From the NCBI GenBank assembly GCA_033852075.1, contig JAWSVC010000011.1, forward strand, positions 1 through 64,000: 64,000 nt of DNA. The letters run 5' to 3'. Made by a program: the position numbers and the translations under genes. The notes below the pieces were generated by a model. That model was not told the origin of the DNA, did not search any database, and was given only the letters and a program-made list of their open reading frames with translations. Below, one piece after another: positions 8,364-16,943 of this stretch; position 1 is the stretch's first letter; each line of letters opens with the position of its first letter. Source of the stretch: QZLE01 sp033852075. Lineage in GTDB: Bacteria; Pseudomonadota; Gammaproteobacteria; QZLD01.

Positions 8364-9052
8364 GGTAACCAATCCAATATCTTGCCAATAGGTGTATTGG
8401 CATCAATCATAATAGTATTTTCAAGTTTTGAGCCATTAAATACTATTTGGTTCCCATTTATATCAAATTTTAGCCGACCTTCTACAAACCATTTGGCAGC
8501 CAGAGGATAAATGCGGTGTTCTTGTTCCAGAACGCGTAATGCAAGTGATGCTTCTGTATCTTCTTTAACTACAGGAACCGTGGCCTGAATAATTATTGGG
8601 CCACCATCAAGTTCTGGGGTTACAAAATGAACGCTAGTGCCATGAGTCTTTTCGTCAGCCTCTAACGCTCTTTTATGAGTATGCAATCCAGTATATTTTG
8701 GTAGTAGAGAAGGGTGGATATTTAGCATGCGACCTTGATAGTGATTTACAAAATCATTTCCAAGAATACGCATGAAACCAGCAAGAATAACCAGGTCAGG
8801 ATTATAACTGTCAATTTCTTGAATTAACGCAGTATCAAATAGGTCTCTATCTGCAAAATTCTTATGTGATAAAACCTTGGTTTCTATACCAGCCTTTTTC
8901 GCGCGTTCCAGTCCTTTTACATCTGGAATATTACTAATAACAGCAGCAATATTTGCAGGTATTGCTCCATTGGCAACATAATCAATAATCGCTTGCAGAT
9001 TTGTTCCGCTACCAGATATTAATACAACAATATTGGGGGCTTGTTTGGTCAT
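8357..9052 (-). CDS. purN: Phosphoribosylglycinamide formyltransferase
   Basis: PurN transfers a formyl group from 10-formyl-THF to GAR in step 3 of purine synthesis, in the cytoplasm. The 231-residue protein has the expected VVLISGSGTNLQAII start, the catalytic Asn-His-Asp set (LNIHPSLLPKYTGLHTHKRA; HGTSVHFV; DGGPIIIQ) and the DLVILAGFMRIL strand. The C-terminus is about 20 residues longer than the E. coli enzyme (KLENTIMIDANTPIGKILDW). It follows purM with a 12-base gap. Confidence 0.95.
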   Translation of the reverse strand: MTKQAPNIVVLISGSGTNLQAIIDYVANGAIPANIAAVISNIPDVKGLERAKKAGIETKVLSHKNFADRDLFDTALIQEIDSYNPDLVILAGFMRILGNDFVNHYQGRMLNIHPSLLPKYTGLHTHKRALEADEKTHGTSVHFVTPELDGGPIIIQATVPVVKEDTEASLALRVLEQEHRIYPLAAKWFVEGRLKFDINGNQIVFNGSKLENTIMIDANTPIGKILDWLPC

Positions 9053-9064
9053 TTCTAGTACAAA

Positions 9065-10105
9065 CTATTTGTATACGACTTGTTCAGAGGTATCAGAACT
9101 ACCTTCAATTTGACCAATTACCCATGCTTCTTCACCATGACTATTAAGTATGTCTAAAGCAAGTTCAGCTTGCGATTCAGGGACAACTACAGTCATACCA
9201 ACACCACAATTGAATGTGCGATACATTTCAGATTCTTCAATGTTACCGCCTTCTTGAAGCCACTTGAATACAGCGGGTATTTCCCAACTATTGGTGTCTA
9301 TTTTGGCAATACATCCATTTGGAAGAACTCGAGGAAGATTTTCAGTAAGCCCGCCCCCGGTGATATGGGCTATGGCGTTAACTTCAACTTCTTTAAGTAG
9401 TCGTAAGATGGTTTTTGCATAAATTCTGGTTGGAGCCAGAAGGCGATTTGCAAGGGTGTCTCCATCAAGATCTTGATCTAATGATGCTCCTGTTGTTTCA
9501 ATCACCTTGCGGATTAAAGAATAGCCATTTGAGTGTGGTCCACTAGAAGCAATGGCGATAATTTGATCGCCTGATTTTACATGGCTGCCATCAATCGCCT
9601 TATCTTTATCGACGATTCCAACGCAGAATCCTGCCAGGTCATAATCTTCTGCATTATACATTCCTGGCATTTCAGCTGTTTCGCCACCAATTAAAGCAGC
9701 TCCAGCTTGCACACAACCTTCAGCAATACCTTTAATTACATCTTTTGCAATACTAAGTTCTAGTTTGCCAGTTGCATAATAATCAAGGAAAAATAGTGGT
9801 TCTGCGCCTAAAACAACTATGTCATTGGCACACATGGCAACCAGATCAATACCAATGGTATCGTGTTTTTTTAGATCTATTGCCAGTTTCAGTTTGGTGC
9901 CAACACCATCTGTTCCAGAAACAAGTAGTGGATTTGAATATCTATCAAGAGGAAGTTCGAATAAGGCGCCAAAGCCTCCGATTCCGCCAATAACTCCAGG
10001 TCTGGCTGTGCGCTTAATGTCTGGTTTGATTTGTTCAACTAAACTGTTGCCAGCATCGATATCTACACCTGCATCTTTGTAGCTCAATGAAGTTTTGTTT
10101 GTCAT
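9065..10105 (-). CDS. purM: Phosphoribosylformylglycinamidine cyclo-ligase
   Basis: PurM (AIR synthetase) closes the imidazole ring of FGAM using ATP, step 5 of purine synthesis. From the ATG at 10105 it has 346 residues, the usual family length; an upstream in-frame ATG at 10153 would add a non-conserved tail. SLSYKDAGVDIDAGN, the GTDGVGTKLKLA ATP-binding motif, GGETAEMPGMY and HITGGGLTENLPRVL are all present. It leads a purM-purN-DUF3108 run. I looked for a PurR box in the 238-base divergent region before DUF2066 and did not see one. Confidence 0.95.
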   Translation of the reverse strand: MTNKTSLSYKDAGVDIDAGNSLVEQIKPDIKRTARPGVIGGIGGFGALFELPLDRYSNPLLVSGTDGVGTKLKLAIDLKKHDTIGIDLVAMCANDIVVLGAEPLFFLDYYATGKLELSIAKDVIKGIAEGCVQAGAALIGGETAEMPGMYNAEDYDLAGFCVGIVDKDKAIDGSHVKSGDQIIAIASSGPHSNGYSLIRKVIETTGASLDQDLDGDTLANRLLAPTRIYAKTILRLLKEVEVNAIAHITGGGLTENLPRVLPNGCIAKIDTNSWEIPAVFKWLQEGGNIEESEMYRTFNCGVGMTVVVPESQAELALDILNSHGEEAWVIGQIEGSSDTSEQVVYK

Positions 10106-10343
10106 AGATGAATATTCCGGATTTGGTTTTAGGGCTATGAAAAAACATAGCAATTGTTTATATAAAATTGATTACGCGTTAGTGCGCGAATTTTAGCCTA
10201 AATTTAGAAGATTTATAAGGAGGAAACATCATTTATTGCAATAATGTCTTAGACAATCTTTATAAATGGTGCCATATCATTTGAAAATATTGGATTATTG
10301 TGAAATATTCTGTGTATTAATGCCGAAAATTGGAGAGTTTCTT

Positions 10344-11411
10344 TTGAAAAGGATAGCGCTTTTATTCTTATTTACTGTTTTTTCATTAACATCTCATGCA
10401 GTTGAAGTAAAAGGAGTCTATGAATCAGTTGTACCAATAGCTGGTCAGGAAGCTGAAGAACGTGATGTGGCGTTGCAGCTTGGTTTTGTTGATGTCTTGG
10501 TAAGGGTTACAGGTGATGTTTTTATAGCTGATGAGCCTTTAATACAACCAGAGATAAAAAATGTAGCGAAATACGTTTCCAGGTTTCAGTATCAGGAAAA
10601 CACTAAAGAGGATGCTCTTACCAGGCTTAATCTATATATAAAATTTGATAAGGGAGCAATTGCTAATCTGTTGCGTGATAAAGGATTGCCAATTTGGCCG
10701 GTTAATCGCCCGGAAGTTTTGGTTTGGATAGCCATTGAAGATGGCAGTAACCGGTTTATTTTAAGTCCGGATTCGGATCAGGATATTCGTAATGAATTGG
10801 TTAAGATAGCCAAAAAGAGAGGGGTTCCTGTAATAACTCCTCTTATGGATATTAATGATATGGGGCAGATTAGATTTTCTGATATTTGGGCTGGATTTAA
10901 AGAAGAGGTGTTAACTGCCTCAAAACGATATGGTGATTCACATGTTTTAGTTGGTAGGTTGTTCAGGGCTGCATCTGGTAATTGGGATGCAAAATGGACT
11001 TTTTGGGGAATGGATAGTGAAGAAAACTGGAATGGAAGTGGGGTAGACGTATCTACTGCTATGACTAGTGGTATTGATGGATTAATTGGTGTTTTAAGTA
11101 AATATTATGCGCTTACTCCGGGTAATGATTCAAAAACAGGGTTGGATATTATAGTTGACGGTATAGATACTACATCTGAATATGCCGGGGTATTAAAGTA
11201 TCTTGAATCGCAGGCTGGAGTGGTTGCAATTAAGGTAGTCTCTGTAAAAGGTAGCAGGGTTAGTTATCAAATCGTTATAGAAGGTCAAACTGATTTGTTC
11301 TTTAATGCTATTGATTCCGGAAATTATTTGCTTAAAGTGCAGGGAATGGTTAGCGAACACAAGCAAGAAGGTGACGAACAACCGGAAACATTTTATGTTT
11401 TGGTTGAGTGA
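10344..11411 (+). CDS. DUF2066 periplasmic protein
   Basis: The protein has 355 residues from the TTG at 10344, which GGAGAG precedes by 6 bases; the ATG at 10320 is the alternative. A signal peptide (KRIALLFLFTVFSLTSHAVE) is followed by the DUF2066 domain, seen in RDVALQLGFVDVLVRVTGD and in ARPEVLVWIAIED-like strands (here NRPEVLVWIAIED). The family lies between purM and perM/hda in many gammaproteobacteria, and that is its place here. The role is unknown. Confidence 0.8.
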   Translation: MKRIALLFLFTVFSLTSHAVEVKGVYESVVPIAGQEAEERDVALQLGFVDVLVRVTGDVFIADEPLIQPEIKNVAKYVSRFQYQENTKEDALTRLNLYIKFDKGAIANLLRDKGLPIWPVNRPEVLVWIAIEDGSNRFILSPDSDQDIRNELVKIAKKRGVPVITPLMDINDMGQIRFSDIWAGFKEEVLTASKRYGDSHVLVGRLFRAASGNWDAKWTFWGMDSEENWNGSGVDVSTAMTSGIDGLIGVLSKYYALTPGNDSKTGLDIIVDGIDTTSEYAGVLKYLESQAGVVAIKVVSVKGSRVSYQIVIEGQTDLFFNAIDSGNYLLKVQGMVSEHKQEGDEQPETFYVLVE

Positions 11412-11426
11412 TTTGATATTGATAGG

Positions 11427-11473
11427 TATTTTTTCAAGCTGCCTGAGCGTAGTCGAAGGGTATTGAAAAAATA
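11427..11473. repeat. CTGAGCG/CGAAGG palindromic repeat, single copy
   Basis: The outer arms TATTTTTTCAA (11427-11437) and TTGAAAAAATA (11463-11473) pair perfectly and enclose CCTGAGCGTAGTCGAAGGG. The core is shared with repeats at 16606, 38252 and 40180. It lies 15 bases after the DUF2066 stop and may work as a terminator for it, since the right arm is A-rich on one strand and T-rich on the other. Confidence 0.65.
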
Positions 11474-11536
11474 AAGTTTGCAAAAGGTGGTTCTGACTGC
11501 GATTAGGTGATCATTTTTTAAATGAAAGGGATTTTT

Positions 11537-12655
11537 ATGACAAGGTCGTTAAAGATAGTAATAGTATTATCAGCTATTGTGCTTGCTGGTATAGTAGCAG
11601 CAGGAGTTGGCTGGTTTCTTAAACTATTGGCACCGGTACTTACCCCGTTTTTGGTAGCTGCTTTTTTGGCATATATGGGTGATCCCCTCGCAGATAAATT
11701 AGAAGCAAAAAAATGTTCCAGAACTATTTCAGTGATTATTGTTTTTTTGGTATTAACCATTGCGATTTTTGTTGGAATTATTTTGGTGATTCCATCTATT
11801 GAGGGGCAGGTCTCTTCTCTTGCTGCAAAGTTACCTGGTTATAAGAGTCAGATGTTAAATACCTGGTTGCCATATGTTGCAGATAGGTTTGGTGTGGATG
11901 TTAATTCAATTGGTGCCGAACAAATAAAACAGATGCTAAGTGCAGATAGTAAATCACTGCAGACTGTAGTAACTAAGATTGCGGGTTCAATATTTGGATC
12001 TGGTGCCGCAATAATATCTGTGGTTGGTAATCTGGTTTTGATCCCTGTAGTAACTTTCTATTTACTTCGGGATTGGGATGATATTGTTGCCAAGGTACAT
12101 GTTTTATTGCCAAGACATGTTGAACCAACAACATTAAGGCTGGTAAATGAATCTGATACTGTGTTAGGCGCATTTATTCGAGGTCAAATTATGGTGATGT
12201 TATGTCTTAGCGTTATCTACTCGGTTGGTCTTGGAATTGTTGGATTAGACTTGGCGTTATTGATTGGTGTAGTTGCTGGTTTGGTTAGTTTTGTGCCGTA
12301 TCTTGGATTTATTATCGGAATTGTATTTGCAGGCTTGGCATCATTACTTCAGTTTGGGGATATAACACACCTGATTTATATTGTAATCGTTTTCGGAGTA
12401 GGGCAAGCAGCAGAAGGTATGTTGCTGACACCAATGTTAGTTGGGGATAAGATAGGTTTGCACCCGGTTGCAGTGATTTTTGCGGTTTTGGCCGGAGGTC
12501 AATTATTTGGTTTTGTTGGTGTATTGATTGCCTTGCCCGTAGCTGCAGTGATTATGGTGTTGTTACGTTATGCCTACCAAAGATACATGGAAAGCGGGCT
12601 TTATGGGGCAGAGGATCGCGATGCTATGGCAGGTGATTCAGGAAGTGGAATATAG
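11537..12655 (+). CDS. perM: AI-2E family transporter (PerM-like)
   Basis: This 372-residue inner-membrane protein starts at the ATG at 11537, which AAAGGG precedes; the ATG at 11522 is upstream of that signal. Eight hydrophobic segments, an extended soluble stretch (GQVSSLAAKLPGYKSQMLNT) after TM3, LVPVVTFYLLRDWD-like sequence (LIPVVTFYLLRDWD here), FVPYLGFIIGIV and the closing VLIALPVAAVIMVLLRY define the family. Members export AI-2 or act as Na+/H+ antiporters; which applies here is open. The position between DUF2066 and hda is the usual one. Confidence 0.85.
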   Translation: MTRSLKIVIVLSAIVLAGIVAAGVGWFLKLLAPVLTPFLVAAFLAYMGDPLADKLEAKKCSRTISVIIVFLVLTIAIFVGIILVIPSIEGQVSSLAAKLPGYKSQMLNTWLPYVADRFGVDVNSIGAEQIKQMLSADSKSLQTVVTKIAGSIFGSGAAIISVVGNLVLIPVVTFYLLRDWDDIVAKVHVLLPRHVEPTTLRLVNESDTVLGAFIRGQIMVMLCLSVIYSVGLGIVGLDLALLIGVVAGLVSFVPYLGFIIGIVFAGLASLLQFGDITHLIYIVIVFGVGQAAEGMLLTPMLVGDKIGLHPVAVIFAVLAGGQLFGFVGVLIALPVAAVIMVLLRYAYQRYMESGLYGAEDRDAMAGDSGSGI

Positions 12656-12704
12656 TAGTAAGTTAATTCAAGGCATAGTGCCTTTTGTCATGGAGAATTA
12701 AACA

Positions 12705-13436
12705 GTGCTGCAAAACAGTATCCACATCTGGATAACTGATATAGAAAAAGTTACAGATCCATATCTTATGGATGTGTACAGAAGTATATTATCTGATGAA
12801 GAGAAAGAAAGACTCGAGCGTTATCGTTTTGAAAAGGATAAAAATAGTTTTCTTATTTCGCATGCGATGGTGCGAAGTGTTTTATCAAATTATATAGAGA
12901 TTGCACCAAAGGATTTGCAGTTCAAAATAGATAAAAATGGAAAACCTGAGGTGTGTAGTGAGGAGGGTGAATCTCTATTGCTTGAATATAATCTATCCCA
13001 CTCAGGAAAATATGCGGTAGTTGCGGTGACTAATGAAATAGTTTGCGGAATAGATGTCGAAAAAATTGATGCAAAAAGAGATTTTTGGGATATTGCACAA
13101 AACTATTTTTCATCGAAAGAGATATTAGATCTAAAATCGGCCTTAGAGCAAGATCAAGCGCATAGATTTTTTACATATTGGACTTTAAAAGAGGCATATA
13201 TTAAGGCTAAAGGAGAAACAATAGCATCATCGTTAAACAAGGTTTCTTTTGATTTGCATCATCAAAACCAGATATCTGCAGAGCTGGATGGATTTGGCGA
13301 TAACGATAAGAGATGGCAGTTTTATTCTCAACTTTTAGATGATGAATATGTTATGTCTCTTGCTTTACTGCATGAAAACCCTTTAGATTTTAAAGTAGAG
13401 TTATTTGAGATCATACCAATGCAGGTTTTCGGTTAA
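12705..13436 (+). CDS. Sfp-type 4'-phosphopantetheinyl transferase
   Basis: This enzyme loads the CoA phosphopantetheine arm on carrier proteins. The protein has 243 residues and starts at GTG 12705, which GGAG precedes. The magnesium and catalytic motifs are intact: GIDVEKID (Asp/Glu pair), FSSKEILDL and FFTYWTLKEAYIKAKG (W-x-x-K-E-A-x-x-K). The order perM-hda is normally uninterrupted in gammaproteobacteria, so this gene is an insertion into it. No PKS, NRPS or ACP gene is in the window, so the target could be the fatty-acid ACP, replacing AcpS, or a distant cluster. Confidence 0.9.
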   Translation: MLQNSIHIWITDIEKVTDPYLMDVYRSILSDEEKERLERYRFEKDKNSFLISHAMVRSVLSNYIEIAPKDLQFKIDKNGKPEVCSEEGESLLLEYNLSHSGKYAVVAVTNEIVCGIDVEKIDAKRDFWDIAQNYFSSKEILDLKSALEQDQAHRFFTYWTLKEAYIKAKGETIASSLNKVSFDLHHQNQISAELDGFGDNDKRWQFYSQLLDDEYVMSLALLHENPLDFKVELFEIIPMQVFG

Positions 13437-13452
13437 GTGGAAAAAATAATAG

Positions 13453-14181
13453 ATGGAAAATCCTGAGATATATCAACAGATATCACTTGATATCGGGCTA
13501 AAAGATAATAGTTCATTTGCTAGTTTCTATAAAAAAGGAAACGAGCAGTTAATTGCAGATATTGAAGGTTTTATTGCAGATGAGCAGTTAAAAATTCTTT
13601 ATGTATGGGGGGGGGCAGGAAGTGGGAAAACCCACTTGTTACATGCAATTCAAAATCAGGAAAGCGAAAAAGGGTCTGTGGTTTATTATCTTCCACTTAG
13701 TAATGTGAAAAATTACCCGGTTGCAGCTTTAGACGGTCTTGAATCTGCAAAATTGATATGTTTGGACGAATTAGAATATGTTGCAGGAGTTTCACAATGG
13801 GAAGAGGCTATCTTTCATCTTTTGAATAGAACATGGGCAAATGGCAATAGAATTGTTATTGCAGCAAATGGCAATGTGCATGATATCGGAATTAAACTTC
13901 CGGATTTGCAATCAAGATTACAATGGGGACTAAATTGCAAAGTCAATTCCTTAGATGATAATGGAAAGCAAGGTTGTCTTAAATATCGAGCAATGCTAAG
14001 AGGTTTTGATTTAAGTGATGAGGTTTGTTCATTTTTGATAAAACGTCTTCCTCGGGATATGGGAAAGATGTTTCAGTTTCTTGAATTAATTGATAAACAG
14101 TCACTAGTTGAGAAAAGAAAGGTTACTATACCATTTGTTAAAACTTTATTTGAAAAGAAAATGGACAGAACGGAGAGTTAG
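13453..14181 (+). CDS. hda: Hda, regulatory inactivator of DnaA
   Basis: Hda is a DnaA-like AAA+ protein that with the loaded beta clamp stimulates ATP hydrolysis by DnaA and so limits initiation. The protein has 242 residues. The N-terminus holds a clamp-binding motif (QQISLDIGL, compare QLSLPV in E. coli), then a DnaA-family NEQLIADIEGFI segment, Walker A (GGAGSGKTHLLHA) and Walker B (LICLDELEYV), and an arginine-finger region (DLQSRLQWGL). Codons for Trp-Gly-Gly before the P-loop form a run of nine G (13607-13615), odd in so AT-rich a genome. It starts 16 bases after the transferase gene. Confidence 0.9.
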   Translation: MENPEIYQQISLDIGLKDNSSFASFYKKGNEQLIADIEGFIADEQLKILYVWGGAGSGKTHLLHAIQNQESEKGSVVYYLPLSNVKNYPVAALDGLESAKLICLDELEYVAGVSQWEEAIFHLLNRTWANGNRIVIAANGNVHDIGIKLPDLQSRLQWGLNCKVNSLDDNGKQGCLKYRAMLRGFDLSDEVCSFLIKRLPRDMGKMFQFLELIDKQSLVEKRKVTIPFVKTLFEKKMDRTES

Positions 14182-14955
14182 ATGTTGCCTAAATACAAGG
14201 TGCATGGGGAAGGTGGCATGCCTATGTTTTTTTTAGGTGGGATGATGCAACCACACGAATTACTAGGTCCATTTGTGAATATAGCTATTAAAGAAGGGTT
14301 TCAGGTTGTCCGAATAGGATATCGTGGTCACCATGCATATGATTCAGAAGACTTTAGTTTGGATGATATAACGCAAGATACTATTAATGTTTTGGACTAT
14401 TTAAATATTAAAAAAGTGTATTTGGTTGGTGAGGCATTAGGTGGAACTATAGCGTTGCTATTGGCACAAAAATACCCGGATAGAATTAATGCGGTCTGTG
14501 TTAACGGAGTTATTAGCAAAAGAGATTCCGTAATAACCCAACTGTTTTTAAATTGGTATCAGATACTGAAACAAAAAGGTATAGAAGAGCTTATATCGCA
14601 GATAATGCCATACCTATTCAGTCCAGAATGGGCGTCTCAAAATATGGAAGAGATCGTTAAGGTTTCGAGTCAGCTGGCAGAAGAAAGGACAAAAGACGGT
14701 TTAGTTGCTCTTTTCAAATGTACGCAAAGATTCAGGTTTCCCAGGGCTGCAATTAGTTCAATTCAGATTCCGATACTTATAATATCCAGTAAAAAAGATA
14801 TAGTGGTGCCGCCAGATCATGCCAATAATTTGCATAGTTTGCTACAAAACTCGCAACTCATAGAATTTGATAGTGGACATGCTTTGAGTTGTGAGTGTCC
14901 CAATCAACTGATTGAAACATTTAAACAATTCATCAATGAATTGCTCAAAAAATGA
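14182..14955 (+). CDS. Alpha/beta-hydrolase-fold protein lacking the nucleophile
   Basis: The 257-residue protein has the alpha/beta hydrolase core: FFLGGMM near the oxyanion position, IGYRGHHA, the nucleophile elbow, IPILIISSKKDIVVPP (Asp206) and FDSGHALS (His233). At the elbow the usual G-x-S-x-G reads GEALG (83-87), so Ala85 replaces the nucleophilic Ser or Cys. The codon is GCA, two base changes from most Ser codons but one from TCA. It may be a non-hydrolytic lyase or isomerase, a binding protein, or inactive. The ATG follows the hda stop with no gap, so the two are coupled. Nothing ties it firmly to Hda function. Confidence 0.75.
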   Translation: MLPKYKVHGEGGMPMFFLGGMMQPHELLGPFVNIAIKEGFQVVRIGYRGHHAYDSEDFSLDDITQDTINVLDYLNIKKVYLVGEALGGTIALLLAQKYPDRINAVCVNGVISKRDSVITQLFLNWYQILKQKGIEELISQIMPYLFSPEWASQNMEEIVKVSSQLAEERTKDGLVALFKCTQRFRFPRAAISSIQIPILIISSKKDIVVPPDHANNLHSLLQNSQLIEFDSGHALSCECPNQLIETFKQFINELLKK

Positions 14956-15049
14956 ACAAAAAGTGTTCTGCTGCAAAGCAAAAAAAGTTGTCTAACACTA
15001 AGTTTCGGGTTTAGAATGACCGCTACCTAAAATCGGTTACATTTATATT

Positions 15050-15084
15050 GCCTGTAATAAAATTACAACAGGCTTGGTTTTTTT
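15050..15084 (+). terminator. Intrinsic terminator after the hda-hydrolase operon
   Basis: GCCTG (15050-15054) pairs with CAGGC (15069-15073), and TAAT with ATTA extends the stem, followed by a T-rich tail (TTGGTTTTTTT). It separates the hda operon from the strongly expressed-looking thiolase. Confidence 0.6.
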
Positions 15085-15107
15085 AACGAACTAAAGAGAG
15101 AACCATT

Positions 15108-16373
15108 ATGAGTAAAGTCAGTATTATTGGCGCTTATAACACCCAGTTTGGCGCATTTATCAAAAGAGACAAAGAAACAAAAGAGATCACAGATCTGAAA
15201 TCATACTACGATCTATTAATTGAAGCTGGTCGTGGAGCTATTGAAGATTCAGGGTTAGAAGCTAAAGATATCGATGCTGTTTACGTTGGTTCTTGTTCAC
15301 CATCAATGTTTGCGAACCAAGAGCACGTTGCTCCTCTTGGTGTATCAATTGACCCAGCTTTACGTCTTAAGCCAATGACTCGTACAGAGTGTGCATGTGC
15401 TTCTTCAACAGTTGCTTTATACGATGCTTCATACATGATCGAAGCTGGCAGAGCCAAGAACGTTCTTGTAATCGGTGTTGAGAAGATGAATCTTCTTGAT
15501 ACAAGAGGTGTTACTCACGCACTAGCTTGCAGTTCTTACTATCCAGAAGAAGGTGCTAACGGCATGACCTTCCCAGGTCTATTTGCAGAGCTGGCAAAAG
15601 AATATACGAAGCACTATGGCCTTGATGGTGAAGAGCTACGTAAAATGTTGGCTTCTGTATCAGCTTTATGTTACTCAAATGGTATTGAAAACCCACTAGC
15701 TCATTTCGGTCCTGGTGGTCTTACTGAAAAATTAGGTATCACAACTGCTGAAGCAATTCTAGCAATGCCAGATGAAGGTAAAGGCGCAAATATGATGATC
15801 GCCGATCCTCTAAGACTGCACGACTGCTCACTTGTATCAGACGGTGCTGCAGCTCTAGTTATTTCTGCTTCTGACAGCTTGCCTTCTGATGCTAAGGCGG
15901 TAGAAATTGCTGGTATTGGTCAATCTGCAGAATACTTGCCACTAAGCAAGCGTGATAAGAAATACATGCTTGAAGCAGGTAAAGATGCTGTAGCTAAATC
16001 TTTCGCAGAAGCTGGTATTACTTCTGATGACGTTGATTTTGCAGAGGTTCATGACTGCTTCACTATTAACCAGCTTCTAACAACAGAAGCTCTTGGTTTC
16101 TCTGAAGATGGTAAGGCAGGTTACGATTACATGGCTGGCCGTTTCACTAAAGACGACGATAAGGTGTCTGTTAACCTTTCTGGTGGTCTTAAAGCTAAAG
16201 GTCACCCTGTTGGTGCAACTGGTGCTTCAATGCATGCTCTTGCATACAAGCAACTTGTTGGAGAGCCTATTGGGGCGACAACAACTAAAGGTCAACCAGA
16301 AGTTGGTGTAACATTCAACGTTGGTGGATCTGCGGTTACTAACTGTGTGACAGTTCTTAAGCGCACTAAGTAA
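15108..16373 (+). CDS. Thiolase, SCP-x-like acetyl-CoA acetyltransferase
   Basis: The protein has 421 residues. The fold and motifs are those of SCP2-type thiolases: the nucleophilic Cys in RTECACASSTVAL, the HDCFTINQLL segment, the catalytic His in AKGHPVGATG and a closing NVGGSAVTNCV. It should cleave or form 3-ketoacyl-CoA in fatty acid, sterol, aromatic or ketone metabolism; the chain length cannot be read. Compared with neighbours its codons favour the C-ending forms for Phe, Tyr and Asn and CGT for Arg, which suggests high expression. It has its own GAGAGAA-type ribosome-binding site and stands alone between a terminator and a repeat island. Confidence 0.9.
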   Translation: MSKVSIIGAYNTQFGAFIKRDKETKEITDLKSYYDLLIEAGRGAIEDSGLEAKDIDAVYVGSCSPSMFANQEHVAPLGVSIDPALRLKPMTRTECACASSTVALYDASYMIEAGRAKNVLVIGVEKMNLLDTRGVTHALACSSYYPEEGANGMTFPGLFAELAKEYTKHYGLDGEELRKMLASVSALCYSNGIENPLAHFGPGGLTEKLGITTAEAILAMPDEGKGANMMIADPLRLHDCSLVSDGAAALVISASDSLPSDAKAVEIAGIGQSAEYLPLSKRDKKYMLEAGKDAVAKSFAEAGITSDDVDFAEVHDCFTINQLLTTEALGFSEDGKAGYDYMAGRFTKDDDKVSVNLSGGLKAKGHPVGATGASMHALAYKQLVGEPIGATTTKGQPEVGVTFNVGGSAVTNCVTVLKRTK

Positions 16374-16500
16374 TAAAGCTATTGCGCTTGCTTACTCTTT
16401 GTTGCGAGCCGTTTAAAAATGAGTCACCTACTATCTAGGCTCAATATCTTTTAAACAGCTCGCGCCTTGATTAAGCTGCGCTCATTACGTTTTATAATAA

Positions 16501-16690
16501 GTTGCCGTCATTCCCGTGTAGGCGCACTGCTGTCCGGGTAAAATATTGCGANNNNNNNNNNNNNNNNNNNNNNNNNNNNNNNNNNNNNNAATAGAATCAA
16601 TGAGACTTCGGCTACGCTCAGCCATCTTGATTCTATTAAATTACTTTCCCCGGACAGTAGTGCGTGTAGGCGGGAATCTCGAGATTACTT
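16501..16690. repeat. Nested palindromic element broken by an assembly gap
   Basis: The outer arms CACTGCTGTCCGGGTAAA (16525-16542) and TTTCCCCGGACAGTAGTG (16645-16662) pair with two mismatches. Inside, 38 N (16552-16589) are followed by a second palindrome, AATAGAATCAA...TTGATTCTATT (about 16590-16636), that encloses ACTTCGGCTACGCTCAG. The flanks carry ATTCCCG and CGGGAAT. A sister copy lies at 38132-38358. The rest of 16374-16943 holds a terminator and AT-rich sequence without a gene; a frame across the N run is not real. Confidence 0.75.
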
Positions 16691-16697
16691 GTGCAGA

Positions 16698-16726
16698 AAA
16701 GGAGTCTTCGGACTCCTTTCTTTATT
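16698..16726. terminator. UUCG-loop intrinsic terminator
   Basis: AAAGGAGTC (16698-16706), a TTCG tetraloop, and GACTCCTTT (16711-16719) form a perfect 9-bp stem followed by CTTTATT on the plus strand. It would end transcription coming from the thiolase through the repeat island. Confidence 0.8.
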
Positions 16727-16943
16727 AGCCAAAATTAAAAAATATTTAAACCTATAAGATTATAGGTTATCATTGAACCTATATGGGTAAATTATCTATT
16801 AAATAATAGGCTTATAATAATTTTCTAAAATTTATTTTAGAATTTGCTTGTAAATTTCTGAGTAAAGCCTACATTTATATTTATAGATCAAAATTTAGTG
16901 TTAAATAACAACTTATAGTTAATGTTTATTATGTGAGTTTGTT

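Noticed and set aside
16546..16728. Open frame across the N run
   Set aside because: It consists of N and palindromic repeat sequence, with no ribosome-binding site or coding pattern.
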